DNA of 64,000 nt, taken from positions 1-64,000 of the forward strand of contig JALOON010000010.1 in NCBI GenBank assembly GCA_025454405.1, read 5' to 3'. This document shows, piece after piece, positions 42,904-52,826 of this stretch. Each line of letters opens with the position of its first letter. Positions within the stretch are counted from its first letter, which is position 1. The translations under genes and the position numbers were made by a program. The notes below the pieces were generated by a model, which saw only the letters and a list, made by a program, of their open reading frames with translations, was not told the origin of the DNA and made no database searches. This DNA comes from Oscillatoriaceae cyanobacterium Prado104. GTDB taxonomy: Bacteria; Cyanobacteriota; Cyanobacteriia; Cyanobacteriales; Microcoleaceae.

Positions 42904-44022
42904 ATGAATAAAGAACACCTGACAAAAGGTAGCGCGCGCGAGGGCAGAAAAAGCTCTGTGCAAGTCTCTAAATGGTTGTTTTATCTGGCCCTGCTGCCAG
43001 TAATTTGGGGCGTTGCCGCTTGGCAAGGGTGGGCTTGGTGGAGCTGGGCTTCTGCTGCACCAAAAACATCCGCTGGGAATCCGGGAGAGGATGCTGCTGT
43101 TTCTATCCAAATCCCAGAGGGCACTGCCAGTCAAAAAATCGGTCGAGATTTAGAGGCGGCGGGATTGATTCGATCGGCCGCTGCATGGAATATGTGGACT
43201 CGCTGGCTGACTCTGCAAAACCGCGAGGGAGGTTTTAAAGCAGGGACTTATGAGTTGTCGCCGACTCAGCCCCTCAGCAGCGTTGCTGAGAAGATTTGGA
43301 ACGGTGAAGTCGTGCAGCAAAGTTTCACCATACCAGAAGGATGGTCGCTGCAACAAATGGCTGAGTATTTTGAAGCGCAAGGCTTTTTTCCAGCTAAGGA
43401 GTTTATGGCAGCGGCCAGCCAAGTTCCCTATGCCCAATACCCTTGGCTGCCTAGCGGGCTGCCCCATTTGGAAGGGTTTTTGTACCCCGATACCTATCAG
43501 CTAGATGGCGATCGAATTACTCCTCAAGCTGCGATCGCGCAAATGCTGGGCCGTTTCGAGCAGGTGGCTCTGCCGGTTTACCAACAAAATCAGAAGAATA
43601 CTAAGCTGAGTTTAAAAGAATGGGTGACTCTAGCAAGTATTGTAGAAAAAGAGTCTGTGGTTGCTTCGGAGCGCAAGCGCATTGCTGGAGTGTTCACCAA
43701 CCGTTTGAATAAGGGCATGAAGTTGGGAGCCGATCCGACGGTGGAATACGCCCTAGGCATCCGGCAAACTAAGGAAAAACCCCTGACTTTTAAGCAGGTG
43801 GAAACGCCTTCTCCTTACAATACTTACCTGAATGTGGGGCTGCCACCAACTCCGATCTCGGCTCCCGGACTGCCGAGTTTAGAAGCTACTCTAGCTCCAG
43901 AAAATACGGAGTACCTGTATTTTATGGCTCGGTACGACGGCACTCACATTTTTAGCCGCACCCAGGCAGAACATGATGCTGCTGTCGCTCAAGTCGATCG
44001 TCAATTGCGATCGAATCAATAG
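42904..44022 (+). CDS. mltG: Endolytic transglycosylase MltG (YceG)
   Basis: 372 residues with one N-terminal membrane segment (about 22-40), then a LysM-like region and the YceG catalytic domain. The catalytic Glu is in WVTLASIVEKES (about residue 249), followed by GADPTVEYAL and NVGLPPTPISAPGLPSLEAT. MltG cleaves nascent glycan strands in peptidoglycan and sets their length, in the periplasm. The start has a good ribosome-binding site (CCAGGAG). It sits in the order DUF3727-mltG-yqeG-proB. The family match is clear over the full length. Confidence 0.94.
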   Translation: MNKEHLTKGSAREGRKSSVQVSKWLFYLALLPVIWGVAAWQGWAWWSWASAAPKTSAGNPGEDAAVSIQIPEGTASQKIGRDLEAAGLIRSAAAWNMWTRWLTLQNREGGFKAGTYELSPTQPLSSVAEKIWNGEVVQQSFTIPEGWSLQQMAEYFEAQGFFPAKEFMAAASQVPYAQYPWLPSGLPHLEGFLYPDTYQLDGDRITPQAAIAQMLGRFEQVALPVYQQNQKNTKLSLKEWVTLASIVEKESVVASERKRIAGVFTNRLNKGMKLGADPTVEYALGIRQTKEKPLTFKQVETPSPYNTYLNVGLPPTPISAPGLPSLEATLAPENTEYLYFMARYDGTHIFSRTQAEHDAAVAQVDRQLRSNQ

Positions 44023-44048
44023 ATTGCCGCTGGCAGTTGACTCCAAAA

Positions 44049-44218
44049 GCAGTCATCAGTCATCAGTCATCAGTCATTTGGCAGATTCAAAAGTAAAAAG
44101 TCAAAAGTAAGCCAGGAAAAATAATAAATATTCACTTTTGATTTTTTACTTCTTCAATCTTTAAATGCCAATCTCTTAGAGTTCAGTCTAAAATCTAAAA
44201 TCTAAAATCTAAAATCAT
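44049..44218. repeat. Heptamer repeats AGTCATC and CTAAAAT before yqeG
   Basis: AGTCATC repeats four times at 44050-44077, and CTAAAAT-type words run at 44186-44218, ending right at the yqeG start codon. No ribosome-binding site is evident for yqeG in the repeat. Confidence 0.85.
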
Positions 44219-44219
44219 T

Positions 44220-44741
44220 ATGTCTTGGGGGAAACTTCTACAGCCTGACTTAGTATTAGGCAATTCAGTAATAAATTTAACGCCTGATGTGTTTGAGAAA
44301 CACGATATTAAAGGATTAGTATTGGATGTAGATGAAACTTTAGTTCCCATCACGGCAACTGATGCTTCTCCCGAACTCGGGCAGTGGGTAAAAGAAATTC
44401 AACCAGTAGTATCGCTGTGGTTGGTCAGCAATAATCTAAGTCAGGTTCGCATCGGCAGGATTGCTGAGTCTTTGAATTTACCTTACATTATCGGTGCTGC
44501 TAAACCGTCGCGCCGCAAGCTGCGCAAGGCTGTAACGGCGATGAATTTGCCGGTGGAACAAGTAGCGATGGTGGGAGATCGGCTGTTTACTGATGTTTTA
44601 GCCGGCAATCGTTTGGGTATGTTTACTATTTTAGTGGAACCGATGGTTGATGCTGGGGAAGCTGTGCGGAAATATCCGGTGCGCTCTTTTGAAGTTTGGG
44701 TATCTCAAGCGTTGGGCGCAACTCTTAAAATTAAAGATTAG
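44220..44741 (+). CDS. YqeG family HAD-IIIA phosphatase
   Basis: 173 residues. HAD motif I is DVDETLVP (about 39-46), preceded by a hydrophobic strand; motif II is WLVSNN; motif III/IV is PSRRKLRKAV with a conserved Lys, then VAMVGDRLFTDVLAGNRLG. These match the YqeG branch of HAD phosphatases, cytoplasmic enzymes of unsettled substrate, with phosphatidylglycerophosphate dephosphorylation known for some relatives. It follows mltG by about 200 bp of repeats and precedes proB. Confidence 0.88.
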   Translation: MSWGKLLQPDLVLGNSVINLTPDVFEKHDIKGLVLDVDETLVPITATDASPELGQWVKEIQPVVSLWLVSNNLSQVRIGRIAESLNLPYIIGAAKPSRRKLRKAVTAMNLPVEQVAMVGDRLFTDVLAGNRLGMFTILVEPMVDAGEAVRKYPVRSFEVWVSQALGATLKIKD

Positions 44742-44807
44742 TTGATAGTTGATAGCTAATCTAGCATTTCTTAGTAACATGAGGTGCACCTTAGGTATAG
44801 GGTATAG

Positions 44808-44955
44808 GGCATTGGGCATTGGGCATTGGGCATTGGGCATTGGACATTGGGCATCAGGTTAGCCCATAAGTTTTCTGTACCTCACTCGATCGAGAAGCGC
44901 TATAGTTAATATGAGTTAATTACCAATTACCAATTATCAATTACTAATTACTGAT
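44808..44955. repeat. Heptamer repeats GGGCATT and CCAATTA before proB
   Basis: GGGCATT runs at about 44808-44850 and CCAATTA/CTAATTA-type words at 44916-44958 end immediately before the proB start codon. Both are 7-bp periods with different words. Confidence 0.85.
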
Positions 44956-44960
44956 TACTA

Positions 44961-46070
44961 ATGACTCAAACAATAGTTGTTAAAATAGGAACTTCGACGC
45001 TAACTCGATCGACCTCAGGGAATTTAGCTCTTTCAACTATTGCTGCATTAGTCGAAATTTTGGCTAATTTGCGACAGCAAGGCAACCGAGTAGTTTTAGT
45101 TTCTTCCGGGGCGGTAGGAGTGGGGTGCGCGCGCTTGGGTTTGACGGAACGCCCGCGAAATATTGCTCTCAAACAAGCTGTAGCCGCTGTGGGACAAGGG
45201 CGGCTGATGCGGGTATACGATGACTTATTTACCAGCTTACAACAGCCGATCGCTCAAGTATTGCTGACGCGGGGCGATTTAGTGCAGCGCAACGGTTATG
45301 TTAATGCTTGCAATACTTTTCAACAATTGCTGAGATTGGGCGTAATTCCGATCGTCAATGAAAACGATACCGTAGCAGTAGACGAACTTAAATTTGGCGA
45401 TAACGACACTCTTTCAGCATTAGTAGCTAGCTTGGTAGAAGCTGATTGGTTGTTTGTGTTGACAGATATCGATCGACTGTATTCTGCCGATCCGCGCAGC
45501 AATCCCGATGCCGAACCAATTGTGTTAGTACAAAGCATGGCGCAGCTAACAGAATTTCAAGTGAAAATAGGTGACTCTCGCAGCGGTTGGGGAACCGGCG
45601 GCATGGTAACAAAAATTGAGGCGGCAAGAATCGCAACTGCATCGGGAGTCCGAACTGTAATTGCCGACGGTCGTTTTCCCGGCAATATTGAGAAAATACT
45701 TCAAGGAGAGTCGATCGGGACTCAATTTGAGCCTCAACCGCGCCCTGTAAACGCCCGCAAACACTGGATAGCTAACGTGCTACTTCCAGCAGGAAAACTT
45801 TATTTAGATGCGGGGGCAGTTACTGCAATTGCCCGAGGCGGCAAATCACTTTTAGCTGCCGGAATTGTACGAGTTGAAGGAGAATTTCAAGCGGCAGATT
45901 CCGTGCAAATCTGCGATGCAGAGGGCAAGCAAATTGCTAGAGGATTGGTGAATTACAGCAGTTTGGAATTGAGACAAATTCAAGGGTGTCATTCCGATCG
46001 CATTGCTGAAATTTTAGGTTACAATGGCGTAGAGACAGCAGTACATAGAGACAATTTAGTAATTGTTTGA
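44961..46070 (+). CDS. proB: Glutamate 5-kinase ProB with PUA domain
   Basis: 369 residues. The amino-acid kinase domain starts [14 protein letters not shown], with [34 protein letters not shown] and [13 protein letters not shown], the ATP- and glutamate-binding segments of ProB. The C-terminal PUA domain (about 280-360) includes [14 protein letters not shown] and ARGLVNYSS. The enzyme phosphorylates glutamate for proline synthesis in the cytoplasm and is normally feedback-inhibited by proline. Length and domains are standard. No proA is nearby. Confidence 0.95.
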   Translation: MTQTIVVKIGTSTLTRSTSGNLALSTIAALVEILANLRQQGNRVVLVSSGAVGVGCARLGLTERPRNIALKQAVAAVGQGRLMRVYDDLFTSLQQPIAQVLLTRGDLVQRNGYVNACNTFQQLLRLGVIPIVNENDTVAVDELKFGDNDTLSALVASLVEADWLFVLTDIDRLYSADPRSNPDAEPIVLVQSMAQLTEFQVKIGDSRSGWGTGGMVTKIEAARIATASGVRTVIADGRFPGNIEKILQGESIGTQFEPQPRPVNARKHWIANVLLPAGKLYLDAGAVTAIARGGKSLLAAGIVRVEGEFQAADSVQICDAEGKQIARGLVNYSSLELRQIQGCHSDRIAEILGYNGVETAVHRDNLVIV

Positions 46071-46194
46071 ACAAGTAATATCATGTCCGATAGATTGCTA
46101 TCACAAAAAATGTTTGTAGTGCGGACTTTAGTCCGAGATTTGTTTGTAGTATAGTTAACTGTTAACTTAACAAATATCATATAAATTAGCCGAT

Positions 46195-46776
46195 ATGCAA
46201 TTCAATCTTCTACTATTAATTATAGCTATATTCACCTGTAGCTTAACACTATTATTGAGTATTTATCCCGGTCTTTTACATGGGTTGATGATTTTTATTG
46301 GGATTGCATTTCTCGGGTTGTTGCTGGCGCTCGGACTGGCAATCTCTGCAATTAATCTTTGCTTGAAACGAGATGAACCATCAAGCCGATCGGGATTCCG
46401 CCGTTTAATTGCAACTCTATTAATTCTGGCACTTTCCTACGGTTTGCTGAAGTTCTACGTTCCTCGAAGGATTGCCTTCTTTTTGTCCCGCCCTGCTTTT
46501 GAAAAGTGGCTGGCTACGCATCCCGTCGCAACGAACAAATTGCAATCTATTGATACTAAACTTGGCATCTATCAAGTTGATGAATATTTCGCTGGAAATC
46601 GGGGCGATCGATATTTCAGGGTTTACAGTCATGGAGATGGGTTAGGCCCTGATAGGGTTTCCTACGGTTTTGCGTATCAACCAAATTCAGAAGGTAGTCC
46701 TTTTGGGAATGCCAATTACAAGATTTATCGTTTAGGTGATGGATGGTATTGGTTTCAGGTTTCAGATGATTGGTAA
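46195..46776 (+). CDS. Hypothetical membrane protein
   Basis: 193 residues. Three hydrophobic segments occupy the first half (about 3-24, 28-52 and 67-86), the last followed by a basic turn (YVPRRIAFFLSRP). The second half is soluble and polar, with DEYFAGNRGDRYFRVYSHGD and YKIYRLGDGWYWFQVSDD. I do not recognise the family. The soluble part is aromatic-rich and probably faces one side of the membrane. It is a single gene between proB and a repeat block; no operon partner is visible. Confidence 0.65.
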   Translation: MQFNLLLLIIAIFTCSLTLLLSIYPGLLHGLMIFIGIAFLGLLLALGLAISAINLCLKRDEPSSRSGFRRLIATLLILALSYGLLKFYVPRRIAFFLSRPAFEKWLATHPVATNKLQSIDTKLGIYQVDEYFAGNRGDRYFRVYSHGDGLGPDRVSYGFAYQPNSEGSPFGNANYKIYRLGDGWYWFQVSDDW

Positions 46777-46792
46777 TCTGAAATAGGGAACA

Positions 46793-46855
46793 GGGAATAG
46801 GGAATAGGGAATAGGGAATAGGGAACAGGGAATAGGGAACAGGAAATAGGGAATA
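46793..46855. repeat. AGGGAAT/AGGGAAC heptamer run
   Basis: At least eight consecutive 7-bp units in the spacer after the membrane protein gene. Confidence 0.9.
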
Positions 46856-46936
46856 TCGCAACGCTTTTGATGATTAGCAAGCGAGTTTGATTCAGCAAGC
46901 CCTATGTATAATTAATTAAAAACAAACAACAATTTT

Positions 46937-47141
46937 GAAGAGATTTATAGAATCATCTGAAAACAGACAACAACTGTGAAGAGATTTATAGAATTATCTG
47001 AAAACAGATAACAACTGTGAAGAGATTTATGGAATTATCTGAAAACAGACAACAACTGTGAAGAGATTTATGGAATTATCTGAAAACAGACAACAACCGT
47101 GAAAATATTTATGGAATTAGCTGAATGAAAACAGACAACAA
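46937..47141. repeat. 41-bp minisatellite, five units
   Basis: Copies start at 46937, 46978, 47019, 47060 and 47101, each 41 bp, with GAAGAGATTTATGGAATTAT and CTGAAAACAGACAACAACTG as internal words. A partial sixth unit is out of register at about 47150. The first and last copies are the most diverged. Units are contiguous, without spacers, so it is not a CRISPR array. Confidence 0.92.
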
Positions 47142-47204
47142 CCGCAAGAAGGAATTTGATTTCTAATTCTTTTGTTACTTTAAGTCCTACTCATCGTTCA
47201 AAAT

Positions 47205-47915
47205 TCAGGCGACTTGCAGCACGGTATTGCAAGAATTTGTTTGAGCATTTTCTAGCAATTCGTCCATCGCTTCCGTAACAAGATAGAACACTGTTTCTGC
47301 TAATTCTAAAGATTCTTGCCACTCGCGATCGCTAATGTTGCTCTCCGATAAAACATGTTGCATTTCTGGGTGGTTAAAAATGCGATGATTTTCTAAACGC
47401 AAATAACCGCCACCCAAATAAGCGCGTTCTTTTTTGGGAATGTCTTGAATTTCCATTGCCACTCGCAGCACCGCATCAAAAAACACCTTTGCCGTTACTT
47501 CCAGCACTTCCGCTAACACGAGTTTTTGCAGGGGAGGCGCTTGAAAAGCAAGGCGTTCGAGAACCGAACAGAGCGATCGCGTTTTGTTGGTCTCTTCTCC
47601 CCATAGAAATCGCAAATCCCCGTAACTTATTGATTGATTTAAACCCAATTTTTCCAAATTTTCCAGGCATGAATGCCAGTAGTAGCTCTCTTTGTACGTG
47701 TGTTTGTTAAGCAATTCCTGAACTGGGTTATTGCTGCCCGATTCTCGGAGAACGTATTTATTTAAATCGCTCAACTCTAATGCCAAAGGAGCGAGCACAG
47801 GTGAAAAAATCAGTCTTTGTCTGGGATGAATCTTTTTATTAGCTAGAAAGTCAAATAGCGGTAATCGGGCAAATTCTTGTTTTTTCTTGGCAATTATTGC
47901 TATAACTTCTTTCAT
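47205..47915 (-). CDS. Putative heme-oxygenase-like (HOLD/TENA-like) fold protein
   Basis: 236 residues, mainly helical. RLPLFDFLANKKIHPRQRLI, LALELSDLNKYVLRES, LLNKHTYKESYYWHSCLENL, LRFLWGEETNKTRSL and RIFNHPEMQHVLSE match a group of cyanobacterial proteins with a heme-oxygenase-like fold of unknown reaction, some of which bind di-iron sites. Candidate ligands are His/Glu in NKHTYKESYYWHSCLE and in the EETN segment. It lacks signal or membrane parts. It lies alone after the 41-bp minisatellite. The fold call is by recognition and should be treated as probable. Confidence 0.6.
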   Translation of the reverse strand: MKEVIAIIAKKKQEFARLPLFDFLANKKIHPRQRLIFSPVLAPLALELSDLNKYVLRESGSNNPVQELLNKHTYKESYYWHSCLENLEKLGLNQSISYGDLRFLWGEETNKTRSLCSVLERLAFQAPPLQKLVLAEVLEVTAKVFFDAVLRVAMEIQDIPKKERAYLGGGYLRLENHRIFNHPEMQHVLSESNISDREWQESLELAETVFYLVTEAMDELLENAQTNSCNTVLQVA

Positions 47916-48231
47916 GACTTGACACCCTCACTAACTCATTTAAGTAGTATAATATTCACACATCCGCTGATTATCCGTGTCTTGCAGCATAAATCGGTGT
48001 GTTTTAAATCATATATATTTGTATTTGAACTCATAGACCATCGTGTTGGCAATCACGATAAATTGTGATTTGCATCATAATTGCGCTGCATCTCAATCCT
48101 CAAGATTTATGTATCAAGAAAAATTGAGCATAAGTACCTTCCGGCAACTTGTTGCAGGGTAGAATTGCCTTGGAGTGCGTTCTAAGCTACTCTATCTGTT
48201 GGTTCAGTTAAGAAAAATGTAGGAGAAGAGC
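47916..48231. other. Intergenic region upstream of ndk, no gene seen
   Basis: 316 bp with A/T-rich stretches and no recognised repeat or frame of interest. It must hold promoters for the two divergent genes. Confidence 0.4.
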
Positions 48232-48681
48232 TTGGAACGCACTTTTTTAGCTATTAAGCCCGACGGCGTACAGCGGGGACTCGTTGGGGAAATTATCGGC
48301 CGTTTTGAAGCCAAGGGCTTTAAGCTAGTTGGTATGAAGATGATGACGGCAAGTCGCGAATTGGCTGAAAAGCATTACGATGTTCACAAAGAAAAATCGT
48401 TTTTTCCCGGCTTGGTAAGCTTTATCATTTCTAGTCCCGTGGTGGCAATGGTATGGGAAGGCGAGGGAGTTGTGGCTTCGGCGCGGAAAATAATTGGGGC
48501 TACAAACCCTCTAAATGCAGAACCGGGAACTATTCGCGGCGATTTTGGCGTGAGTGTCGGCCGCAATATCATTCACGGTTCCGATGCTGTTGAGACTGCT
48601 CGCGCGGAAATCGGCCTGTGGTTCAAAGAGACAGAATTGAGCGATTGGGAACCGAGTTTGACTCCTTGGATTGTTGAGTAG
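48232..48681 (+). CDS. ndk: Nucleoside diphosphate kinase
   Basis: 149 residues with the Ndk signature: [38 protein letters not shown] and the catalytic His in GRNIIHGSD (about residue 115). It transfers the terminal phosphate between nucleoside di- and triphosphates in the cytoplasm. The start is TTG at 48232, preceded by a good AGGAGAAG ribosome-binding site; no in-frame ATG is near. The length is standard for the hexameric family. Confidence 0.96.
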   Translation: MERTFLAIKPDGVQRGLVGEIIGRFEAKGFKLVGMKMMTASRELAEKHYDVHKEKSFFPGLVSFIISSPVVAMVWEGEGVVASARKIIGATNPLNAEPGTIRGDFGVSVGRNIIHGSDAVETARAEIGLWFKETELSDWEPSLTPWIVE

Positions 48682-49304
48682 TTTTGGTATTTTGTATGTT
48701 GCTTTCGATCGAGCGCGATCGGGAGTAACATACAGACTAATCTTATCTGTTTTTCTGGCAATTATGTGAAACCAAGGAATTTGTGCAGCAACCTGCTGCA
48801 CAAATTCAAAATCTGGGTAAGCTTCTGCAAAACTCCTCATGTTTGCCAGTAAAGCAATACTAATTCTCGGTTAACAGCAAGTGCAGCGAGCAATCTAGCA
48901 TTGCGGATGCGTTCTTTAAATTCCTGAAGAAACTTCTGATAATTTTCTGGCATCGATCGACTGTCTGCCACAGCCTAATCTCCGAAGATTTTTCAAACTC
49001 ATCTAATTGTAATTGGTAATTGGTACTTTTTTCGGGCATCCCCCTGTTGCTACCGTTCGCTCGTCAAGATTAATTAACCGGGCTTGACATCAAACACCGA
49101 TCGCCCTTTTGCTAAAATAGATTTAGTAGCGTGAAATGATTTAGGCGAAGTCGCGGTTGTGCTGTCTGTCTGGCAGTTCGAGTGTGCGAGCGATCGCCCC
49201 TTCCCACAGTAAAATTCCCAAAGTAAAATTTATTAGCGGGCGGGAGTCTGAGATCGGCTACAATTCAAAATTACAAAGAAGAGAACACAGCATCAAGTAA
49301 AAAC
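48682..49304. other. Intergenic region between ndk and cysH
   Basis: Apart from the DUF1016 remnant (48742-48953) no gene or repeat family member was recognised. The last 200 bp precede cysH and should hold its promoter. Confidence 0.4.
48742..48953 (-). pseudogene. DUF1016 (YhcG-type) gene remnant
   Basis: Two pieces on the minus strand. The first, 48837-48953, reads MPENYQKFLQEFKERIRNAR and ends NRELVLLYWQT stop, the N-terminus of DUF1016/YhcG proteins. The second, from 48840 in another frame, reads MRSFAEAYPDFEFVQQVAAQ then IPWFH, the middle of the same family. About 40 codons between the two parts and the whole C-terminal nuclease domain are missing. The family is a PD-(D/E)XK-type accessory gene. 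The remnant is non-functional. Confidence 0.7.
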
Positions 49305-50045
49305 ATGGTCGCCACTCGTACCGATTTGAATATTGCCGCCCTTGACGCAGAATACAGTCAAAAATCACCCAGAGAAATTCTCAAATTTGCCTTAGACAAT
49401 TTTGACAATATCGCCATTTCCTTCAGCGGCGCTGAAGATGTGGTTTTGATAGACCTTGCCTCAAAAATCACCAAAAATTTTCGGGTTTTTACTCTTGATA
49501 CCGGACGGCTGCACCCGGAAACTTATCAATTTTTGGATAAAGTCAGAGAACATTACGGCATCAAATTAGAAGTAATGTTTCCCGATGCGGCAGAAGTACA
49601 AGCTTTAGTAGAAGAAAAGGGATTGTTCAGTTTCTACAAAGACGGTCACAAAGAATGCTGCGGCGTGCGAAAAGTCCGACCGCTGCGCCGCAAATTGAAC
49701 ACCCTCGATGCTTGGATTACGGGCCAGCGGAAAGACCAAAGCCCGAGCACCCGCAATCACATTCCGACAATCGAAATTGATGGTGCATTCTCGACGGAAG
49801 AACATCAATTAATTAAGTTTAACCCCTTAGCAAATTGGTCTTCGGCAGAGGTTTGGAACTACATTCGCGCTTTAGAAGTACCTTACAATAAGTTGCACGA
49901 ACTGGGTTTTGTCAGTATTGGCTGCGAACCCTGCACCAGACCGGTTTTGCCGAACCAACACGAACGCGAAGGCCGTTGGTGGTGGGAAGAATCGACTCAG
50001 AAAGAGTGCGGTTTGCACGCTGGAAATGTTATGCAACAGCAGTAA
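49305..50045 (+). CDS. cysH: Assimilatory phosphoadenylyl/adenylyl-sulfate reductase CysH
   Basis: 246 residues. PP-loop-like [13 protein letters not shown] (about 38-50), [12 protein letters not shown], a Cys pair C118-C119 in [11 protein letters not shown]207 and C210 in GCEPCTRP, and the catalytic C235 in KECGLH. The CC...CxxC set indicates a [4Fe-4S] cluster, which is typical of reductases acting on adenylyl sulfate, although some such enzymes also use PAPS. It makes sulfite from activated sulfate in cysteine synthesis. It stands alone; no cys neighbours are visible. Confidence 0.93.
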   Translation: MVATRTDLNIAALDAEYSQKSPREILKFALDNFDNIAISFSGAEDVVLIDLASKITKNFRVFTLDTGRLHPETYQFLDKVREHYGIKLEVMFPDAAEVQALVEEKGLFSFYKDGHKECCGVRKVRPLRRKLNTLDAWITGQRKDQSPSTRNHIPTIEIDGAFSTEEHQLIKFNPLANWSSAEVWNYIRALEVPYNKLHELGFVSIGCEPCTRPVLPNQHEREGRWWWEESTQKECGLHAGNVMQQQ

Positions 50046-50188
50046 ATAGTTGACAGTTGATAGTTGATGGTTGGTAGGTTGGGTTTCGCTTCGCTCAACC
50101 CAACTCACTGAAGCGCTGCTATTTGGGTTTCGTGCCTCAACCCAACCTACATCCTAAAATAAAAAAAATCGCCAATCTCAAATCTCAA

Positions 50189-50223
50189 ATAAAAAAAATC
50201 GATCGCCCTTAACGAGCGATCGA
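50189..50223 (-). terminator. Rho-independent terminator after ndhD
   Basis: On the minus strand TCGATCGC, loop, GCGATCGA form an 8-bp stem followed by TTTTTTTT. It lies about 30 bp after the ndhD stop. Confidence 0.75.
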
Positions 50224-50253
50224 ATAATTTATAACACAAGTAAGGAGCGAAAG

Positions 50254-51990
50254 TTATTTGACAATACCCAAAACTGGGGATGCTTCAGATTCAGCAATTC
50301 TGCCCAAATTCGGAGCTTTTTGTACCCGAGCAACTTTAGGCAGCAAGAATCCTTTAGCGTAAATCTGAGGATTCTGTTCGGCGATTTGCACGTAAGATTG
50401 ACGAACTTCTGCGTTTACCGCAACAGTTTTCACGTCATACATTTGAGTCGCCATTTTGGGATAAAACCCAATCCCGATAATCGGAATTAAGAAGCAAAAT
50501 GCGATCGCGATTTCTCTTGGCTGAGCATCAATAAACACCGCCTCAGAAGGCAAAACGCAGCTATTACCGAAACAAACTGCTTCTTCGAGAATTCCCTTAT
50601 TACCGGAGGTTTGCGATTGCATGCCGTTAATGTCGCAAGTCGGCGCGACGCCCTTGTTGTAAAACAATTCGCGCAGCATCGACAGCATGTAAATCGGTGT
50701 CAAAATCAATCCAACTGCTGCCAGGAAGATTGTCACTGCCCGGAAGGCTACGCTGTAGGTATCGCTAGTTGCCAAACCGACGAAAACCGACAGTTCACTA
50801 GCAAAACCGCTCATTCCGGGTAATGCAATGGATGCCATCGCACCGGCAGTAAACAGAGCGAATACTTTTGGCATGACTTTGCCGATGTCGCCCATTTCAT
50901 CCATTAACATGGTGTGGGTGCGATCGTAGGTTACGCCGGCCAGGAAGAACAAAACTGAGGCGATTAAACCGTGGGAAATCATTTGCAGCAGAGCTCCGTT
51001 GACTCCCAAGTCAGAGAAGGAGGCAATGCCCAACAGCACGAATCCCATGTGAGAAACAGACGAGTAGGCAAGGCGGCGCTTCATGTTCGACTCGCCGAAG
51101 GAGTTCAAAGCACCGTAGATAATATTGATGACACCCAGTATGGCTAAAATTGGCGCAAAGTAAACGTGAGCGTTGGGCAGAAGTTCGAGATTCATCCGAA
51201 TCAGCCCGTAGCCGCCCATTTTCAGGAGCACTCCTGCCAAAATCATCGATACGGGAGAAGATGCTTCGCCGTGGGCATCAGGCAGCCAGGTGTGCAGCGG
51301 GAAAACTGCCAGTTTGAGGCCGAAGGCAATCAACAATCCTGTATAAAGCAGCAGTTCTAAATTTAAGGGGTAATCTTTGAGTCCGAGTTCTACGATATCG
51401 AAGGTAAGGTTGCCTGAGCCGTAGAATCCCATTGCTAAGGCCGCTATTAAGATAAATACAGAAGCGGCTGCGGTGTAAATGATGAATTTTGTAGCTGCAT
51501 AGCGGCGGTTTTGTCCGCCCCAGATGGAAATTAACAGGTAAACCGGAATTAGTTCTAGTTCCCAGACGATGAAGAACAACATCAAGTCTTGGGCGATGAA
51601 AACTCCGATCTGCGCTGAGTACATCAGCAGCATCAGGAAGTAGAAGAGGCGGGGCTTGCGATCGACTTGCCAAGCTGCAAAAATCGAGAGCGTTGTTACC
51701 AATCCTGCCAAAAGAACCAGCGGCAGTGAGAGCCCATCAACGGAAACAGCCCATTTGACGCCTAACTGAGGTATCCAACTGTACTGCTCTACCATTTGGA
51801 AAGTAGAGATGCTGGGGTCGTAGTGCGTCCAAAATACCCAACACATTAACACAAAGTCTGTGACAGCAACGCCTAAGGCGTACCACCGGATAGTTTTGCC
51901 GTCTTTATCGGGTATAAACGGGATTGCTAAGGATGCTGCTAGGGGGAGCAGCACAATTGCGGTCAGCCAAGGAAATTGATCCGCGATCAT
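50254..51990 (-). CDS. ndhD: NAD(P)H-quinone oxidoreductase subunit 4 (NdhD1-like)
   Basis: 578 residues with about 14 membrane segments. [20 protein letters not shown] starts the protein, and the antiporter-like core has a conserved Glu in [20 protein letters not shown], Lys in [19 protein letters not shown] and [16 protein letters not shown]. These fit NdhD1/D2 proteins of the NDH-1L complex in respiratory and cyclic electron flow, in the thylakoid membrane, rather than the CO2-uptake D3/D4 type, though this distinction is by overall look. A hydrophilic loop near residues 455-490 is somewhat long. It is a single-gene unit. Confidence 0.92.
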   Translation of the reverse strand: MIADQFPWLTAIVLLPLAASLAIPFIPDKDGKTIRWYALGVAVTDFVLMCWVFWTHYDPSISTFQMVEQYSWIPQLGVKWAVSVDGLSLPLVLLAGLVTTLSIFAAWQVDRKPRLFYFLMLLMYSAQIGVFIAQDLMLFFIVWELELIPVYLLISIWGGQNRRYAATKFIIYTAAASVFILIAALAMGFYGSGNLTFDIVELGLKDYPLNLELLLYTGLLIAFGLKLAVFPLHTWLPDAHGEASSPVSMILAGVLLKMGGYGLIRMNLELLPNAHVYFAPILAILGVINIIYGALNSFGESNMKRRLAYSSVSHMGFVLLGIASFSDLGVNGALLQMISHGLIASVLFFLAGVTYDRTHTMLMDEMGDIGKVMPKVFALFTAGAMASIALPGMSGFASELSVFVGLATSDTYSVAFRAVTIFLAAVGLILTPIYMLSMLRELFYNKGVAPTCDINGMQSQTSGNKGILEEAVCFGNSCVLPSEAVFIDAQPREIAIAFCFLIPIIGIGFYPKMATQMYDVKTVAVNAEVRQSYVQIAEQNPQIYAKGFLLPKVARVQKAPNLGRIAESEASPVLGIVK

Positions 51991-52244
51991 GATAAGGAAA
52001 CATTCTTATGCTTGAGTTATTAGGATTGTACTACTAAAGTTTATGAAAATTTAAGATTTATGAATAAATTTTTTTTTTCATAAATTCGGTCACTCACAAT
52101 ACACACAATGTTGCAAAAGTCAAGTATGTGGCGGGTAATCTGCTTGGGGATTTTTAGGGAGAGGGGGAGAGGGGGGAGGAGGGGGCAGAAATTAGATCGA
52201 TCCTCGATCGGGGGTAGCTTCACCGGATTTGGTATAGCAAAACT

Positions 52245-52637
52245 TCACTTGAAATTAAAAGCAGCAACTGCCAAACATCCCCAGCCCAGAATAAAAGCAA
52301 CCCCTCCCAGTGGCGTAATTGCACCCAGCCATTTGATACCGCTTAAACTCAAAGCGTACAAACTACCGGAAAAAATAATTGTACCGGCAATAAAAGCCCA
52401 CCCAGAAATTGCAAAAAAAGTTCGAGCGTCTTCGGTGCGACTCAAGAGCAGCGCCACCAACAACAAAGCTAAAGCGTGGTACATTTGATAGCGGGCGGCG
52501 GTATCGAAAATTTCTAAAGCGCGATCGCTCAATTTATCTTTTAAAGCGTGAGAGGCAAAAGCGCCACCAGCCACTGATAAACCTCCGAAGACGGCGGCAG
52601 TTGCCAGGAAAATCCGGGTTAAAATTAACGATGGCAT
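52245..52637 (-). CDS. DUF423 (YwdK) family membrane protein
   Basis: 130 residues with four membrane segments. LATAAVFGGLSVAGGAFASH, ARYQMYHALALLLVALLL, FIAGTIIFSGSLYALSLSG and TPLGGVAFILGWGCLA are the DUF423 motifs. The family is widespread in bacteria as a small inner-membrane protein of unknown function. No partner gene is adjacent. It is flanked by repeats downstream of pheT. Confidence 0.88.
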   Translation of the reverse strand: MPSLILTRIFLATAAVFGGLSVAGGAFASHALKDKLSDRALEIFDTAARYQMYHALALLLVALLLSRTEDARTFFAISGWAFIAGTIIFSGSLYALSLSGIKWLGAITPLGGVAFILGWGCLAVAAFNFK

Positions 52638-52654
52638 ATTTTAATTTTGAAATT

Positions 52655-52822
52655 TTAAGGACTGAAGTTCTCACTACAAACCTAGATTAAAGGTTTGTAG
52701 TAGGGACTTTAGTCCTAATTTACTGGAATTTTGCGGACTGAAGTCCTCACTACAAACAGCAAAATAAGGTTTGTAGTAGGGACTTCAGTTTTTCTTTTTG
52801 CGGACTGAAGTCCTCACTACGA
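52655..52822. repeat. Array of AGTAGGGACTTTAGTCC / GGACTGAAGTCCTCACTAC repeats
   Basis: Alternating direct and inverted words form about three hairpin-like units across 168 bp, the densest copy of this family in the window. It separates the DUF423 gene from pheT. Confidence 0.88.
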
Positions 52823-52826
52823 ACGG

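Noticed and set aside
42572-42907. Plus-strand 111-codon frame upstream of mltG
   Set aside because: Lies in IS-derived DNA, overlaps the mltG ribosome-binding site and resembles no protein.
46937-47141. CRISPR array
   Set aside because: Units are contiguous 41-bp repeats without unique spacers, and no cas genes are present.
47877-48068. Plus-strand 63-codon frame upstream of ndk
   Set aside because: A/T-rich, overlaps the 5' end of the minus-strand gene and has no family features.
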